Below, piece by piece: positions 1-13,596 of a stretch of 64,000 nt of DNA (position 1 is the stretch's first letter; each line of letters begins with the position of its first letter). Origin of the DNA: Anopheles merus (taxonomy: Eukaryota > Arthropoda > Insecta > Diptera > Culicidae). The position numbers were made by a program, and so were the translations under genes. The notes under the pieces are model-generated. The model had not been told where the DNA came from, searched no databases, and worked only from the letters and a program-made list of their open reading frames with translations. The stretch lies in contig NC_054082.1 of assembly GCF_017562075.2 (NCBI RefSeq), positions 40,718,442-40,782,441 of the forward strand, in the 5' to 3' direction.

Positions 1-3000
1 ACGATCCTTCTTATGACCATCGTCGAGTGCAAACTTTTCCCCACAGCTCCGCACACCGGATGGGACGCTCCCTTCGTTAGCGCAACCGTTTGTAGCGCTC
101 CTACCCAAACTTTCGGTCTTTCATCAAGCATTCCAAAGTGTCAAATTAGCTTCCCGGAGATTGTGGAACGCGATGATTGGAAGGTATCTCCGGACCGGAC
201 CGTTTTGACTCGGATCCTTGAATCACGCAGCGGGAATGAATGTTCTTACCGCGATAATTTCGAAAACCATCGACATGTCCTTGGTTTGCGCAAATTGGGG
301 TAGCTAACTCTTTCGCCGGCTTCAGACCAGTCGCCAGGACAAACCGGGACGAAGTGTCGTGACCTTTAGGTAGGGGGGTTAAAGAATTGCCACAAAATTA
401 GTTTCACTTAAAGTATTTACGCGTTGCGAGATGGGCGGATGGGCGAGGAACTTTTTGTTCGCGCTTAAAAATAAACCAGTCTTGAAATTTCTAATCTTGC
501 TGATTGATGAACCAACTTTCGAGCAGGTTTTGTTCTGCAGCTTTCCTGCTGCTGGCGCCGCAATTTGGCTTTGGCTATAAATACAGTGGTGTGTATTTTG
601 AAGATTATCTCGGAATTTACTGAGAAGAAGAGGTCGGGTGTCTCAATGAATGGTTTTCAAATTCTATAGCATCAGACCAAATTTAGTTGAAATGGAATGT
701 AATGATGGAGAAATAAAAACCTGCTGTTCTATAGTACCGTCACAGTTGAAGATTGATAATCTTATACATACTTTCTTCATAATATTAATAAATAACGTAA
801 TGTCTGATAATTTCGAGAGAAGATACCATAATACTAATAAAAGGTCCTTACAGACATTGCTGCAACCACGACTGTCATCCACTTATTGAATTCCATCATT
901 TTGACACAATACGACGGCATTTTCTTACGCATACTGTGCTCTTACTGTAAACATGTCTACATTAGAGCAACACCAGTTGCTTCTGTAATTGTGTGAATTA
1001 ATCACGAATTATTTGGTTACAATTGTTATAATACTTATAATCAGAATTGTTAATATTACTTTGTAATCAATCGATGTGTTGCTATTTGTCAAAAAAATGT
1101 CGAACCAACGCATTTAATCGGGTAAAGGGTACAACTATAAATCTCGTTCTAATTAAAACATTCCATTAGAGTGTTAACCCCAGACAGAATTATTTTGCCT
1201 GAAATGAACCCCATTCCACCATCACTTGTTCCACCGCGAATTGTTGCCTTAGGGAACAAATTTATATCTTCTATTAATTAAATGAGAGTAATGCGCAATT
1301 GCTATCTTTGCTTCTACAAATTAAGAAGCCCCATCCTATTCAACTGTCCGGTTTTTACATAAATCAACAAAACGAAACACCCTCACAGCAGCGAGCTGAG
1401 CCAAAATCCAGCTCCACAATCACTGCACATTGCAACAACAAACCCGAGCAGGATGAAAATGAAAGCTGCTGGTAGGAAGATTGCTCCTTCGCCAGCACGA
1501 GAAATTCATCAAAATTAATCAACGGCATTAATGCGATCATGGGCGTACCTTAGCATGTGCCTGATTAAGCGAACAGCTCTACCCTTACACCAAAACCCAC
1601 GCACTACTACTTCAGCGAAGTTTGTTAATTGATTCACCGTATTTTGCGCATCGATACGCGGTTTGCTCTTCTCAATCACATTCAAACCGTGTGCCCATGT
1701 GTTCGCGTTCATTGCGCTTGAGCTTATCGATTGTAGAAGCTGCGTGAAATCATGATGTGGAAAACTCTTACCAATCATGAAACAATAGCGTATTAAAGTG
1801 TGGGACGCAAAAGCCTATGCTAAGCATCTTCATCTTCATCTTCAGCCTATCTGTATTTTGCTGGTGCTATTTTCGCCTCTATTGGTTGTTTCATTTTTGG
1901 CAATATTTTAAGAATGAATAAAAAAACAAATACAGATACAAGCCATTCTATATGCTGCCCTGAAGTAAATCTACCCTTTGCGGTTATGACTTTCCACATA
2001 CTGAAATGATGGGGAAAAAATGTTTTCCCCCTTTTGCGGGTCCCATATGCGTAGCGGACCTACCGAGTGTAAGCTTCTTTTCCATCCGCTTCGAATGGCG
2101 CAGAGCCTCACACATTCTCCCAGTGGGCAGAATAGCTCTGATCGGCTTTACTCTGCGAACTTGGCCGTTCCGTGCTGCCAAACACTGGTTCCCACATTCC
2201 ATCGATGTGCTGCATTAGCTAATATAGAAAGCAAAGTTTTTCTTTTTTTTTGTGCGCATTCTCAATTTGGTAAAACTCACCATCGACAGGAAAGTTAAAT
2301 GCATCTATTACGATACGCACACGTGTGGTGGTAGCGAGAATGAAGAGAGAAAATACGGATGAGTAGGGACCGAGAACCAAACGCCACATTTTACCGGATT
2401 AGCGCAAATTCCATCCGTCCATGGAAACGAATTTTCCACATCGCTACACACACAACGCCGTATGCCCACGGTGTTATGGTTCGAGTTTCGAATTTTCCTA
2501 AAAATGTACACGCTCCAAGCGGAGAGAGGCAGCGTGGGACAGCACAGGAACACCGCCGTTCATCTTTGTGGCGTCGGTATTATCATGTCAATTTTTGGCT
2601 CTAGGAATGTGTTACTTCGGAACATAGGAATGGTGTATTTTTTCTCATAATCCTTTAGCATCGTACCACCAGGAAGTGTGAGATGAAATTACTTTACGAC
2701 GAGCGGGTGGATAGTACGGTGTTATTAAATTGTCACCGATTGCGATATGTGTTGGAATAATGAAAAACTTCTTTTTTTTATCGATTTAGTAAAACGATGC
2801 AGCAACTACACGTGCAAAGATTTAATGTGCAGAATTTAGATAAGCTTTACAGCATGTTTCAATTTAAATCGAATTGCTATTGTTACAATTTGGTATCTTA
2901 TTAGTTATCTTTCTCTCTCTTTATGTGCTAGAACAGTTGACTCTAGAAGTTATAGCAGTTCGTATTTGTGCCATTTGCGAAATCTTGATACAGATACTAA

Positions 3001-6000
3001 CGATATGGAGTTTTTTTTTTCATTCAGAAAGAACGATCAGGCCTTGTTACTCCAACATAGATATGACTTCTTCATTTAACATACGGCGGCACACTCATCC
3101 CTGGAAATATCTTTGTGTAAAAGAGTGAGTTATTGATTACTTGGCGTGATTGCATCGATATATTTCAAGCGGCTTGGATTGCTTCTATTATTTTAAACCT
3201 ATTCCCAAGACATGCAAGACAATTTTTCGCTTGAATCCAATCACATTCTAGTATAGAATGGTACTGTATATTAAATGGGAACTACGGAATATCCATATTG
3301 AGTTAAGATTAAAACTGACAGCTGCTGAAACAATACAAATGCGAAGGATACAAATCACACATAGCTCGATGATGGTTACTGCAATGAGACATGTGTTAGA
3401 TAATAATAAGACTAAACCGCTTCTCTAGTAGCTAAAGATTCAATCGCAGCATAGAATACAGCTTCTCCCCGACTCACTAATTGGAATAATACTCTCTTGA
3501 TTGAATTAAAAAAATCATTTTAAAAAGTAAAAAAATTTAATCTTCAGTAAGAATCAAATCAAGTAACTAACAAAGTGGCTAAAATTTACGATTTCAAGCA
3601 TAATTACCCAAAATTTCATATAATTTAATTTCCTTATACGTGAATATTGAAGTTAGCGTATATCTGAAAATACCTAAACACTCATCAACACAATAATCGC
3701 ACATCAATAATGCAATAATCCCTTTTGTTACATTCCACAGTTAAGATTTTATACTGTCATTTAAGCTTACCATGAAATGAATACACGTTATAGACATCGT
3801 TCATTTAACTAGTTTTATTCAATGTTAACGACATCATTAAATGGGATTATATACCGCATTCCATTTCCGCTCTTTCATATCCGCATAGGATCAAATCCTT
3901 TGTACAACGAGTCTATTCTGCAGGAGAACATGTACAGTACATACATGTGATATCAAACTTGGGACAAACTGGGAGTGATCCAACAACAACAAAAATTCAC
4001 TTCACAGGAATGTCACGGATCAATTCTCAAAATAGCAGGTGTGGATTACGCCCACAGTGAAACGTTTACATGCAAACGGCACGAAACAACAAAGAGACGG
4101 CTAAGAAGATTTCCAACAACTGCCAAAAAATAAAAACAAAAATAATCACACTCACACATCAGAAGCAAACAATTACTTTTCAATTAGCAATTATCAAAGA
4201 GAACCTTACACAAAATGAACCGAAAAATCAAACGAGCTGTTTACCTTGCCTCCCCCCTTAGCTGCCACTCATTGCTGCGCCAATTTCCTGCAAATCCGCT
4301 TATGGCTAATTACTCCGAAATTATGATTAAAACAGCAGCTTCAGGGCGAATAAAACTCAGCAAATTTCAATGAATCTCGCACAACCCGCGCACACTTACG
4401 ATGGTATCCGGTAGCGCTCTGCTTTGAAGCCACACTGCAGCGCATCTACAACAAAGCTCTTTTGACCCGTAATCGCTTGTCGAATGCTGTTTCGCGAGCA
4501 AGCTTCAATTTTCGATGCGCTCGCTTCGAGCGGTTGAATTTCCGCCGCTCGTTGAACACGCAGGCTGTTTGATGTTCCGTAACGAATTAGATCAAATTAT
4601 CTGCCTTTTATTACGAAAACTATACGCTGCTTATGGAAACTGCTTGAGATTTCACCTCCTTTTGGCTCAGTCATCCCATTTCGTAGGATTAGGAGAGAAA
4701 GCGGGGTTTCTAGATTGTGTGCCTGTTACACTCACTGGCAAAAGGAAGCCGTAATCAGTAAAAAAAACTGCTTGTCTGCTAAGCTGATTGATGATTGCTG
4801 CGTGGTTAGCCCTCTGTTTTGTAATGAATATCAATTGAGTAAAATCTAAAAATGAACCAAAAACTATTGTCTCATTAGTGCTTGATGTAAAATGATCTTT
4901 TGGGACTAACAATTAAATTCCGTCATTTATTTTCCTTTCACAAATGGGATGTTGTATGATGGTATTCCTCCTATTTCGTCGTAATTATCATTTTGTGACT
5001 AGTATGATATCAACGCTTTACATACAAAACCATAAGGCAAGAGCCTCAAATATTACAGATGTACCTTTATCAGAAGCATACTTATATACTGTCCTTCGTT
5101 TAATGCTTGAATTGACTAACTCGTGAAAGATTGTGTTTTCTTTTCTCTCTGCTAGATATGTTGTAAATCAGTCAAAATAAAATGTACTTTAAATTTGTTT
5201 TCCTGTTTAGTGTCGGTTTCAGTTACGTTAACGTCAAAATACGTAGGAATATTTGAGCCACTTTGCTGCGCATGGAAGCCATAGTGTTCATCAAATAGAT
5301 AACATTTTCTTGAATGTATGAGCATTTTCAGAAATACTCGTATCTAATAAATATGTTATAGATAATTTGGTTTTAATGTGTTGATAGATACTGGCCTACG
5401 ACATTTTCTTTCAATCTCACAATGCTTAAAAGCTTCAATGGAATAAACTCTTTCAAATCATCAACCAGTTTCTCAATCTCGATCGAAGCGGGAACTATCG
5501 AAACAATTGTGAAAAATGACATAAAATTGTGGTTTCCTTATACGTGTTCATAACGTTTTGTCATACTGAACGCGTGACTGAACAGTGTACTTTTAAAATA
5601 AATTGAAACCATTTCTAGACAACTACAGCTAACGTTCCTTTTCAATTGAGTAAGTGAAACTGCATGAACGATTTTTATTTTTATAAAGACTACTCGAGCA
5701 AATTACAATAAAGTGCATAATTTGGGATAATAATAGGGTTTTATAAGATAGGATATTTTTGAATTGGAAGAAAACTTCAGTACTTAAAAATCCTTTAGAA
5801 AAAGAAACGTCGGTTGCTATAACGTCGGACAGAATCGATTCCCAACTGGACGGTCCTCCTATAGCAAGGACTGAATCCTCGGCTTCGTAGTTCTAATAAG
5901 TTTCGAAGCCCTGTTAGACTGTCAAGACCGCGTAGATCGTTACGCAAAAAACGACGAATATAGACCAAAGAAACTCACATGAAAAATTTAATAAAGAGTT

Positions 6001-6532
6001 TCTACCTTTTTTAACCTGTGTTAATGAATCGATTGTAGCTCATTTGAACCCACAATAAACCATGTTTGCTCATCATGTGCAGTATCATCTAGTCCAATTT
6101 TCTCATTTTGCATTTAACAACAAGGCTCACTTTACGACAGTTTATGCAACGTGACACAAAGTATTCAATTTGGTAGATATATCCCTTTGAGTCAATGCCT
6201 CTACAGCCATAAAGCGAGTAGTGATTAAAAGAGACACAATAATTGTTACCTTTTTGCCTATTCCACCATACCAAACACATACCATCTGCTACAAACCTTC
6301 TGTACCAATGATCCACCATTGATGTCCCTTTGTCTCTCTTTCACTGAGCCACACAGTGGCTTCTCGTGGGATTTCTGACCCGCGTCAGATTCATCCATGT
6401 CCTGCGCTGTTATCGACCTCACCCACCATCGCGTCTCACGCGTTGCGTTACGCATCATCACCATCGCCTCTCGCGCCTGTTTGTATTCGGTTTGTTTTCA
6501 TCAACTTCGTCTGCTTTCGTCTTCCATTTCAG
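1..6532. other. Non-coding: intron or upstream flank of the GPCR gene
   Basis: AT-rich DNA with no open frame that looks like protein. Because the GPCR exon at 6533 begins in TM5, the receptor's TM1-TM4 exons must lie further left, so this stretch is most likely an intron of that gene. I searched it for recognisable TM1-TM4 receptor sequence and saw none. It contains one degenerate SINE (about 5808-5950). Short in-frame runs near 13-303, 2006-2298 and 4070-4261 have no recognisable content. Confidence 0.5.
5808..5950 (+). mobile_element. Degenerate tRNA-derived SINE (SINE200-like)
   Basis: The 3' half matches the SINE at 61331-61508 block by block: tagcaagga followed by a diverged middle, then cgaa.gcc.tgt, and finally cgcgtag.tcgttacgc. 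The polymerase III box B region is recognisable only as a damaged form near 5833-5843. This shows an old copy of the same family, more decayed than the one at 61 kb. Family assignment to SINE200 of Anopheles is from memory; the shared sequence between the two copies is directly visible. Confidence 0.7.
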
Positions 6533-9500
6533 GTGTCATTTTTCCTGTCATCGTACGTGGTGCCTCTGTCGCTCATATCCTTCCTGTACATGGGCATGCT
6601 GGCACGGCTATGGAAAGGTGCCCCCGGAGGCCGTGCCTCGGCGGAATCCAGGTACGTACACATTATCCACGCTCCCTAGTGTGCGCCAATGCGCACTCCT
6701 TGCTTCGTCAGCACACTGGCAAAACAAACGTAAACAACCAACGAGCAACAACGCCGACGACGTGATCGGCTTCACGCGAGACGTCAAGGCGGCATGTTGG
6801 AAAATCATCAGCAGGGGCTACCGTGTTGCTGGAAATGGCAGCTGCACCATCCCAAACAAGGTTCCGATGGAGCAAGCTGTCAGTAAAGCTAGTAAGGCTA
6901 CGCCACTGCTCCGATCACCTTCGAGCGGCGTGTCTTAAAGACAGAGGTTTTTAGTCGAACGCAAGCAAACCTGTGCCCAATGCATTAACAGTGCCATTTG
7001 GGCTGATCAACCAATTTCGGTGTTATTCAATTTGCTCTCCCCCGGTACACCATCTTCTGCATCTTAATACCGCGGTCCAGTGTGTGCGTATGATGATACA
7101 TCTTGCTCGTGTCTAGTGCACGGTCACCATTTTCTTACCGCTTTTGCTATCCGTTTCTTGGCCGCTTATCCTAAGGACGCTTGTTTAGGGCACGAATTGT
7201 AAGCAGAACACCCCACCTCATAACAACGTTCCATCATCTGTTTAAATATTTAAACGTTTAATTTGCAATTTTTCAACATGCTCTTACTGTGCCATTCCAC
7301 TTTCGTCCTTATTTTCGTTGCCTATCCTGGACCGAGGTGAGGGGGTTTACCGTTCAACCTCGAGTACATTACCGACCCGGGATAGTGTGTGTATGTGTGT
7401 GTGTGCGGGCGCGTATGTTTGTATGTGTATTTAGGTGCACCAATTTGATTTACGTGCCATCAAAAAGTTATATGCCGTAGCACACGGTACATAAGAGTGT
7501 CGGGGCACTCCCAGGGTTGCCGAACGCTAGATGTGCCGGTTTCGGAAGATGGTGATGTTTATGAGTCTTCATTAGAGCAGTTTCAGATGGCTCTTCGGAA
7601 TCGCTGGTGAAGTGTTTGAAGGCAGACAAAAAAGGAAAGAAAAAAAAACAGGGAAATAAATTATCAAGAGCATGGTGTTGGCGTTTGATGTGCAGCTGAG
7701 TGGTCGTTCGAGGTTAAGATGAGTAGCTGCCGGTTGGCGTGAAACTATCATGAGCGATACTTTTTTTATGCGTTGCACCGTTACTGCTGACAGCTTTCAT
7801 TACACAGACACTTTGAGGTGTAGTTTCTTTTTTATGTCGGTATCGATTCACTACTATTATTAAACTAAGCTAGACGAGCAGAGCTTATTTACATTTTTAG
7901 TTATGCAAGTTTTGCCGTCTGGTATGAATATTATGGCAACCATGTTCTGCGAACGGAGTAAAATAAAATATTGAACAGGGAAAAGGATCGAAATATTTTG
8001 ATGATTTGTTCACAAATAGGCATCTGAAGATACTTGTGTCAAAATGCTTTATTTAATTTTTCATGCGATTTATTACAGTTTTAAGCAAATGGACTACCAA
8101 CATATATCTATTATCTTGTGTCTGATATATTATTTATTTATCATTCAACTAATCAGGGAATGATGTTGAAGTTAAGTTTAAATTAATACTTTAAAGCGCG
8201 AGTTTAAACATTCGAAAGCAAAGGCACACTGGTTTTTTTACCGATAAATACCGATTTAACGATTTAAAAATAGTGCACTCACGCAAAAATAGACCAACTA
8301 AGCAATTTGATATGCAAGAATAGAGAAAATATAAAAACACGCCAAAAAACACATTTAAAATATATTGTCCCAATGCATTGCAACATTATCTTGGACAACA
8401 CAATAAACTTGTAACAAAAAGGCAAACTTTACACTGTCATTGCACAGAGGTACGATTACACATCCCTTTTCGCAGGTAAACATTTGACCCAAGCGTACCG
8501 GTTTGCCAGGTGAGCGGATAAACAGGAAGGAAAAGTAAAAATAAACCTTTGCTGGCATTTGCTAGCACTTCCGGACACACTTGACTAATAAAACAATCTC
8601 AATGGCACAAAGTGCAAACACACGTCCAGCTTCCTGCCAGATTGACAGGGCAACTTTAACCTTTGGGATGTGTTGACCAACAAAACAATCCAAACAATGC
8701 ATGAAGAGACGCGTGGAAACCTGGTGGTGGGTTGATTGATGGACTTGAAGAATAAAACAATCGTAAGCGAGGTAAAACAGGTTGAGCAAGAAGTATAAAA
8801 AAACAAGAAAAGTTTTCCACAAACTTTCAGCAGAGTTAAAAGTGGCTTGGAAAGTTTTGTCAAAATGCTTTTTATCTTTTTTTTAATGGAATGAGCTGAC
8901 ATTTTTCTTCTCCCTGAAGCTTAATGGAACCAATCAGTTAGGAGTTAGGAGTACATTTTCTATATTTAGCTTGCGTTTTAACAAGCACATTTATATCATT
9001 TTTTGTGTAAAAGTATTGCACGTTTAACGTTTCACATATTCAAACCCCGTACACGAACAATTCAATTACAAGCGTGTTACTTCAAACGACAGCTTGTTTA
9101 AGCTTGCTTTCAGCAACGCCCGATGTGCCTTATCTCTCACCTCACCTCCTTACCAGCATTGCTCATTGATTTTGCCTAATTTCATTATCAACCAGATTTG
9201 CCAGCGGACTGTCTCGGTTGCTATTATTGTTGTTGACCGTTGCCCGCAGCGTCCACAAGCGGAAGAAGCGTCCAGAGACACTCGAACGCCTGTCGCCTTT
9301 CGCGCCAGTGTGGCCGGCCACGCAAAGAGGAGGAATAATCGAACACGAGCGATCGTGCTATTATTGTTACTAATTGGCATGACCGGAGTCCGTTGGAGTC
9401 CTCCCTTCAATCGTTGACAGCTGGAAAATAAATTCAATTTGTAGCTCGCGGGTACGCGGAGTGATTTGCCCGACAAAGAAAGACTTTTGACGCTACAAAA

Positions 9501-12500
9501 ATAACACACCAATGTGCGGAGTGTCATCACCGGCACGATGGTTCCGCATGTTTAGCAAACAACAAGTGCCTAGCGGGGCAGTAAGCTGTAAATTCAAGCA
9601 CCGACTTGAATACCCAAACACACACACGTAGCTACAACCGCACAACTCGTGATAATGACACTTTACCCAACCCGGAGCACCGGACGCTTTTATCTCTGAT
9701 TGGAGGGGGAGAAACAACAACGTTTCACTATAAATTTCCATCACTAGCCTGGGTAGCGAAACAGACACTGAAAAGCTGTTTCATGTTTTAAGCTCGCTTC
9801 GTTGTACTGGCACATCCGGCACCAGGCGCCTCCACGAAACTTTTTCCGCAAACACGGAAATGAAGCTTCAAGTTCGGCGTGTAATTTATACATATATACA
9901 CGAGCGCCATTTCATGTGCTGTTTTTTGTGCCGGGTTCTATTTGTTTTCATTTCGTGACAGTTTTCAAGCAAAACAACCGTAGCGTCCAAATCACGCACA
10001 CGTGCAGTGAATTTGTACGGGCAGCCGGAGCGCCTCACCCGTCATAAACTAATTTATTTTCAACCCTGTCCGTACCACGTTCCGGGCCCGTCGGTGGACG
10101 GTTCAATGTATGCGAAACAAAAGTTCGCAATGGGTCACCTGTTGTGTGTGTGTGTGCGCTTGTGTGTATGTTTGTGTGTTTGCAAAGTGTGAACGGAAAA
10201 GCACGAACCAGACATAAGTTCCCGCTGCTGGTGCTGCTTTCGCCCGACAGCCCCCAAGCGTGAATGCGTTGGGCTATTGGCTTTGTGCCAATTTCGCACC
10301 CCGAGTCGAACCGTAGACATGAATTGAAAACGATATCGAGTGTATGTGTGAGTGTGTATGGCAGAGGTTGATGTCGATGGGCCGGCGGGCACTATTCGAA
10401 ACAGTAATAAATTCTGATCCAACGCAGACCACACAGCCGGCTGCCGTACTCGGGTGGCCGTACTCCTACTTTGATGAGTGGCAACGAGCATGCGGAGTCC
10501 GGCTAGCATTACCGCACCGAAACCCGCTCGAACGAAACTATTTTCATCCCACCGGCTGAGGCTGATCGTGACCCTTTTGAGGTTGAGGGGCCCAGTTTGT
10601 CAACGTTGGTAGTGATGGTGGGGATGGGCGCTTTCGACCTATTTTTACGCCGTACCAGGAACTCAATTTCTGGGCAGAGATATACCACCATTGTAGCCGA
10701 GCAGCAATTATTTAAACAATGCTTGTGGACGCTTGCGGCAAACGAAATGTGGCCTATCGGAAGTGAGGGATGCTGGCGGTGCGGTATTGAGGTGCAATCG
10801 AGCCTCTCAAGCTACCATTTACCATTGGGTAGAGTAGATAGCTGGATGCGCTGAAGTTGTAGAATAACGAGCAGCTGTGGCAAGAAAGCTTGGCGCGCAA
10901 CGGACCACCGAAACGAGCAATAATTGATACAGGTCAGCATGGTTCGGGTAACGGCAATCGCTCAGTGTCATCAAACCGCTCGATAACTGTTTCCGTTTGC
11001 TCGACTGCTGATGGGCTAGGTTTTGCTTGTTCTTGAAGCAAGTGAAGATTCATTCCGGTCTCCATTCATACATCACCACTGCCATTCTCGTCAAATTAAT
11101 CACAAAAGGGAGTTTTCATCTCGCAAATCAACATCAATAACTGTAATCATATTGTAGCTTACCGTACAGAGCGTCATCTTGTGGAAGTGGTTTTGGTTTT
11201 GCTAAGCATGGACATTGGAATTCGGCGAACACACATACTGGAGGCAATTGAGTATTTCAAATAAAATAATAGACATTAAATTCATCCATTAAATCCAAAT
11301 AAAGCTATTGTCCATTCTGCTATGCATTGCATTGCTAATAGAACATAAACAACAATAATCGTTTATTCAAATAAGCACCATCGATCTATCGATTGTATAA
11401 CAAGGCTTGTTACGAGTCGTACATATACACATTGCAGTTGCGTTTTCGATCCGAAATGGCAGCCTTTTGGAGGTTTGTTAAGTCTCGTCGAAGCTGTAAT
11501 AGGTTACTCAACGAAGTCCACCTTAATTATAGGGTAGCTAATGACCCTGCTGACATTTGTTAACTTTTTGCTATTCATTTCCATGATATTTTCTCTGAAA
11601 CCGATTGAAAATCCTGATCTTCTTATAGATGTCTTCTTAACATTACTCTAAGTAATGAAATGGTTGACCTTACATTATCTAGGTTAAAACAATCCTACAA
11701 CCCTGGTCCACATGATATCCCTGCCTCAGTATTGGTGCAATGTAGGAATGCACTTGTCCCTTTCCTAGCAACGATTTATAACTTATCGCCATCGTTGAGA
11801 ATATTTCCCACCTTTTGGAAATCTTGCCGGTTTTTTTCGGGTGTACAAACAAGGACCTAAGCATGATCATTCAAATTATCGTGGAATAACCCAAACATGT
11901 GCAAATTATAAGGAATTATCTGTTTATTTAACTTTACGTTTTTAATTTGTTACTTTTCTACAACATTGAATTATTGTAGTTGAATTTGAATTAAGTAAGT
12001 ATTCTCAGTTTAACCTCAAATTCAGACTGTGAATGAAATAAATAAGTTAAATTAATGAATTTAATGAATAAAGAAAGTACGATGAGGAGAACATACATTA
12101 CATTATAAAGAGCTGCATGGCTAAAAATTTGCCATTTTTTTATGCATTAGAAAGATACTTATACGACAATAACATTGCAGAGAAACGCTTCAGTTATCGA
12201 ATTTCCTATGTTTTCAGTAAGCAATAAAACACCATTGAAAAACGATACTCTTTTGCAATTTATTTGCTGTAAAATTTCTCAATACATCACCAACATCACA
12301 CATTCCAACGTTTGCCTTCATCCACGATGCTTCGCCCCATGTAACGATGCGGTATGTAACGCATTCGTGTTGACTTAATCACTTTGTATGCCATTGTCAT
12401 CGGAGCGGAGCGGAGTGGAGCCACAGTGCCTTTTCACGCCTACTAATGAACGCCTCCACCGTGTGATGGATGGTGCAACACGTAGCTACCTGTGCTGTGC

Positions 12501-13596
12501 CGTTACAAACCACCCTCAAAAGCCACCCGACGCACCTGTATTGTTGGTTCGATGCAGAATTTGCATCTTCTCGCACCACTAGTGGCACACTCATATAATT
12601 TTCCCTTTTTTCTATCCTTCTTTTCTCTGCTCTCTTTCTCTCTTTATCTCTCTCTCTCTCTCACATACATTATCCACCCAGGAGAGGCAAGAAGCGTGTA
12701 ACCCGCATGGTGGTCGTCGTGGTGCTGGTCTTTGCATTCTGCTGGTGTCCAATACAGGTAAGGCGCCGTCGTTTGCAGCTGCTTGAAAAGAAGCCTAATT
12801 GAACTGGAAACATTTACCATCCCGCCAGGTGATCCTGCTGCTAAAGTCACTGAAGCTGTACGGGCTGACCCACGCCAGCATCATCTTTCAGATTGTGTCG
12901 CACGTGCTGGCCTACACCAACTCCTGCATCAATCCCGTACTGTACGCCTTCCTGTCGGACAACTTCCGGAAAGCGTTTCGCAAGGTGAGCAAGGTATGCA
13001 TGTTCGATGGTGCCCAAATGCAATCCCAATGCTTGGCCATATGCAGTTCGTCAATTGTCGAGATGAATTATCGATTCTGTAGCTGCACGCCTCGCCCTCC
13101 TTACCTCCTACCACCGTGCCAAGAAGAGAAGATCTCATCTTTCACCTTCTCCATTACTGCCATGATAATCGATCGGTACGATCGAATGCGCTCTGTTTGG
13201 ATGTATGTGCTTCCAACAAGCAAACAAAACCAAAAAAAGGGCTGGGGGGGGGGGGAGGTAGCAAAAACTGCACAATTTCCTATTTGTTTGCTTATTACAT
13301 TCCACCCAAATTGCCGCTGCACGCTTCCTACCTTCCATGGCGCGTGATTTATAGCCAATAACACCGTGGCCACCTTGGGCAATAAACAACGCTTCGGGCA
13401 CTTCTTTGCAGTAGCACCAAACAGTAACTAAAACAAAACATCTTTTTTCTTCTTTTCCCCCAAACACACGCACACACACACACGATTGCAGGTCGTCTGG
13501 TGCGGTAAGCCTCCACCACCAACCATCCCGCCCGCGGCCCAAACCAAGACGACGCGCACCACCGGCAACGGCACCTCGAACGCGGACGCCTTATGA
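6533..13596 (+). CDS. AstA-R: Allatostatin-A (galanin-like) receptor GPCR, 3' part (TM5 to C-terminus)
   Basis: Four exons are readable: 6533-6651, 12682-12757, 12829-12984 and 13492-13596 (TGA). All have AG/GT borders and maintain frame: phase 0 in, split AGG codon at the first junction, then two phase-0 joins. The product runs from TM5 (starting VSFFLSSYVVPL), through intracellular loop 3 with GKKRVTRMVVVVV, TM6 with the FAFCWCPIQ motif, and TM7 with NSCINPVLYAF (NPxxY-type motif), to a short tail beginning KVVWCGKPPPP and ending NGTSNADAL. These blocks are those of insect allatostatin-A receptors (Drosophila AstA-R1/DAR-1), class A receptors that sense the FGL-amide neuropeptides and couple to Gi/o to inhibit feeding and endocrine output. 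TM1-TM4, including DRY, are missing and must lie to the left of the window. Anopheles has two such receptors; I cannot say which this is. The first intron here is 6.0 kb and carries a transposon relic. Confidence 0.9.
6652..12681 (+). other. 6.0 kb intron of the AstA receptor
   Basis: A GTACGT donor follows the loop-3 exon and a pyrimidine-rich tract (CTCTCTCTCTCT) precedes the CAG acceptor at 12680. Apart from the reverse transcriptase relic (about 11456-11910) and short GT runs (about 7385-7410 and 10143-10190), I see nothing else: no additional exon with good splice borders and no RNA gene. Confidence 0.75.
11456..11910 (+). mobile_element. Dead non-LTR retrotransposon fragment (reverse transcriptase N-terminal part)
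   Basis: Three reading-frame blocks give the usual order of a CR1/Jockey-type reverse transcriptase. First is FWRFVKSRR with LFAIHFHDIFS (11456-11620). Next is SYNPGPHDIPASVLVQC, with a short loop region and FPTFWKS (about 11690-11820). Last is NYRGIT (about 11875-11893). In-frame stops (after DIC and after SETD) and a frameshift before NYRGI break the frame, so no protein can be made. The catalytic domain with the YADD motif is absent. This is a 5'-truncated or internally decayed remnant lying inside the GPCR intron. Clade assignment is an inference from these motifs. Confidence 0.75.
12985..13491 (+). other. Last intron of the AstA receptor
   Basis: 507 bp with a GTGAGC donor directly after the FRKAFRK codons and a CA-rich tract before TTGCAG. 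It contains a G10 homopolymer at about 13246. No coding content recognised. Confidence 0.8.

Noticed and set aside
6356..6938. Longer frames around the GPCR TM5 exon
   Set aside because: Only 6533-6651 has receptor content and splice borders; flanking codons read through intron sequence.
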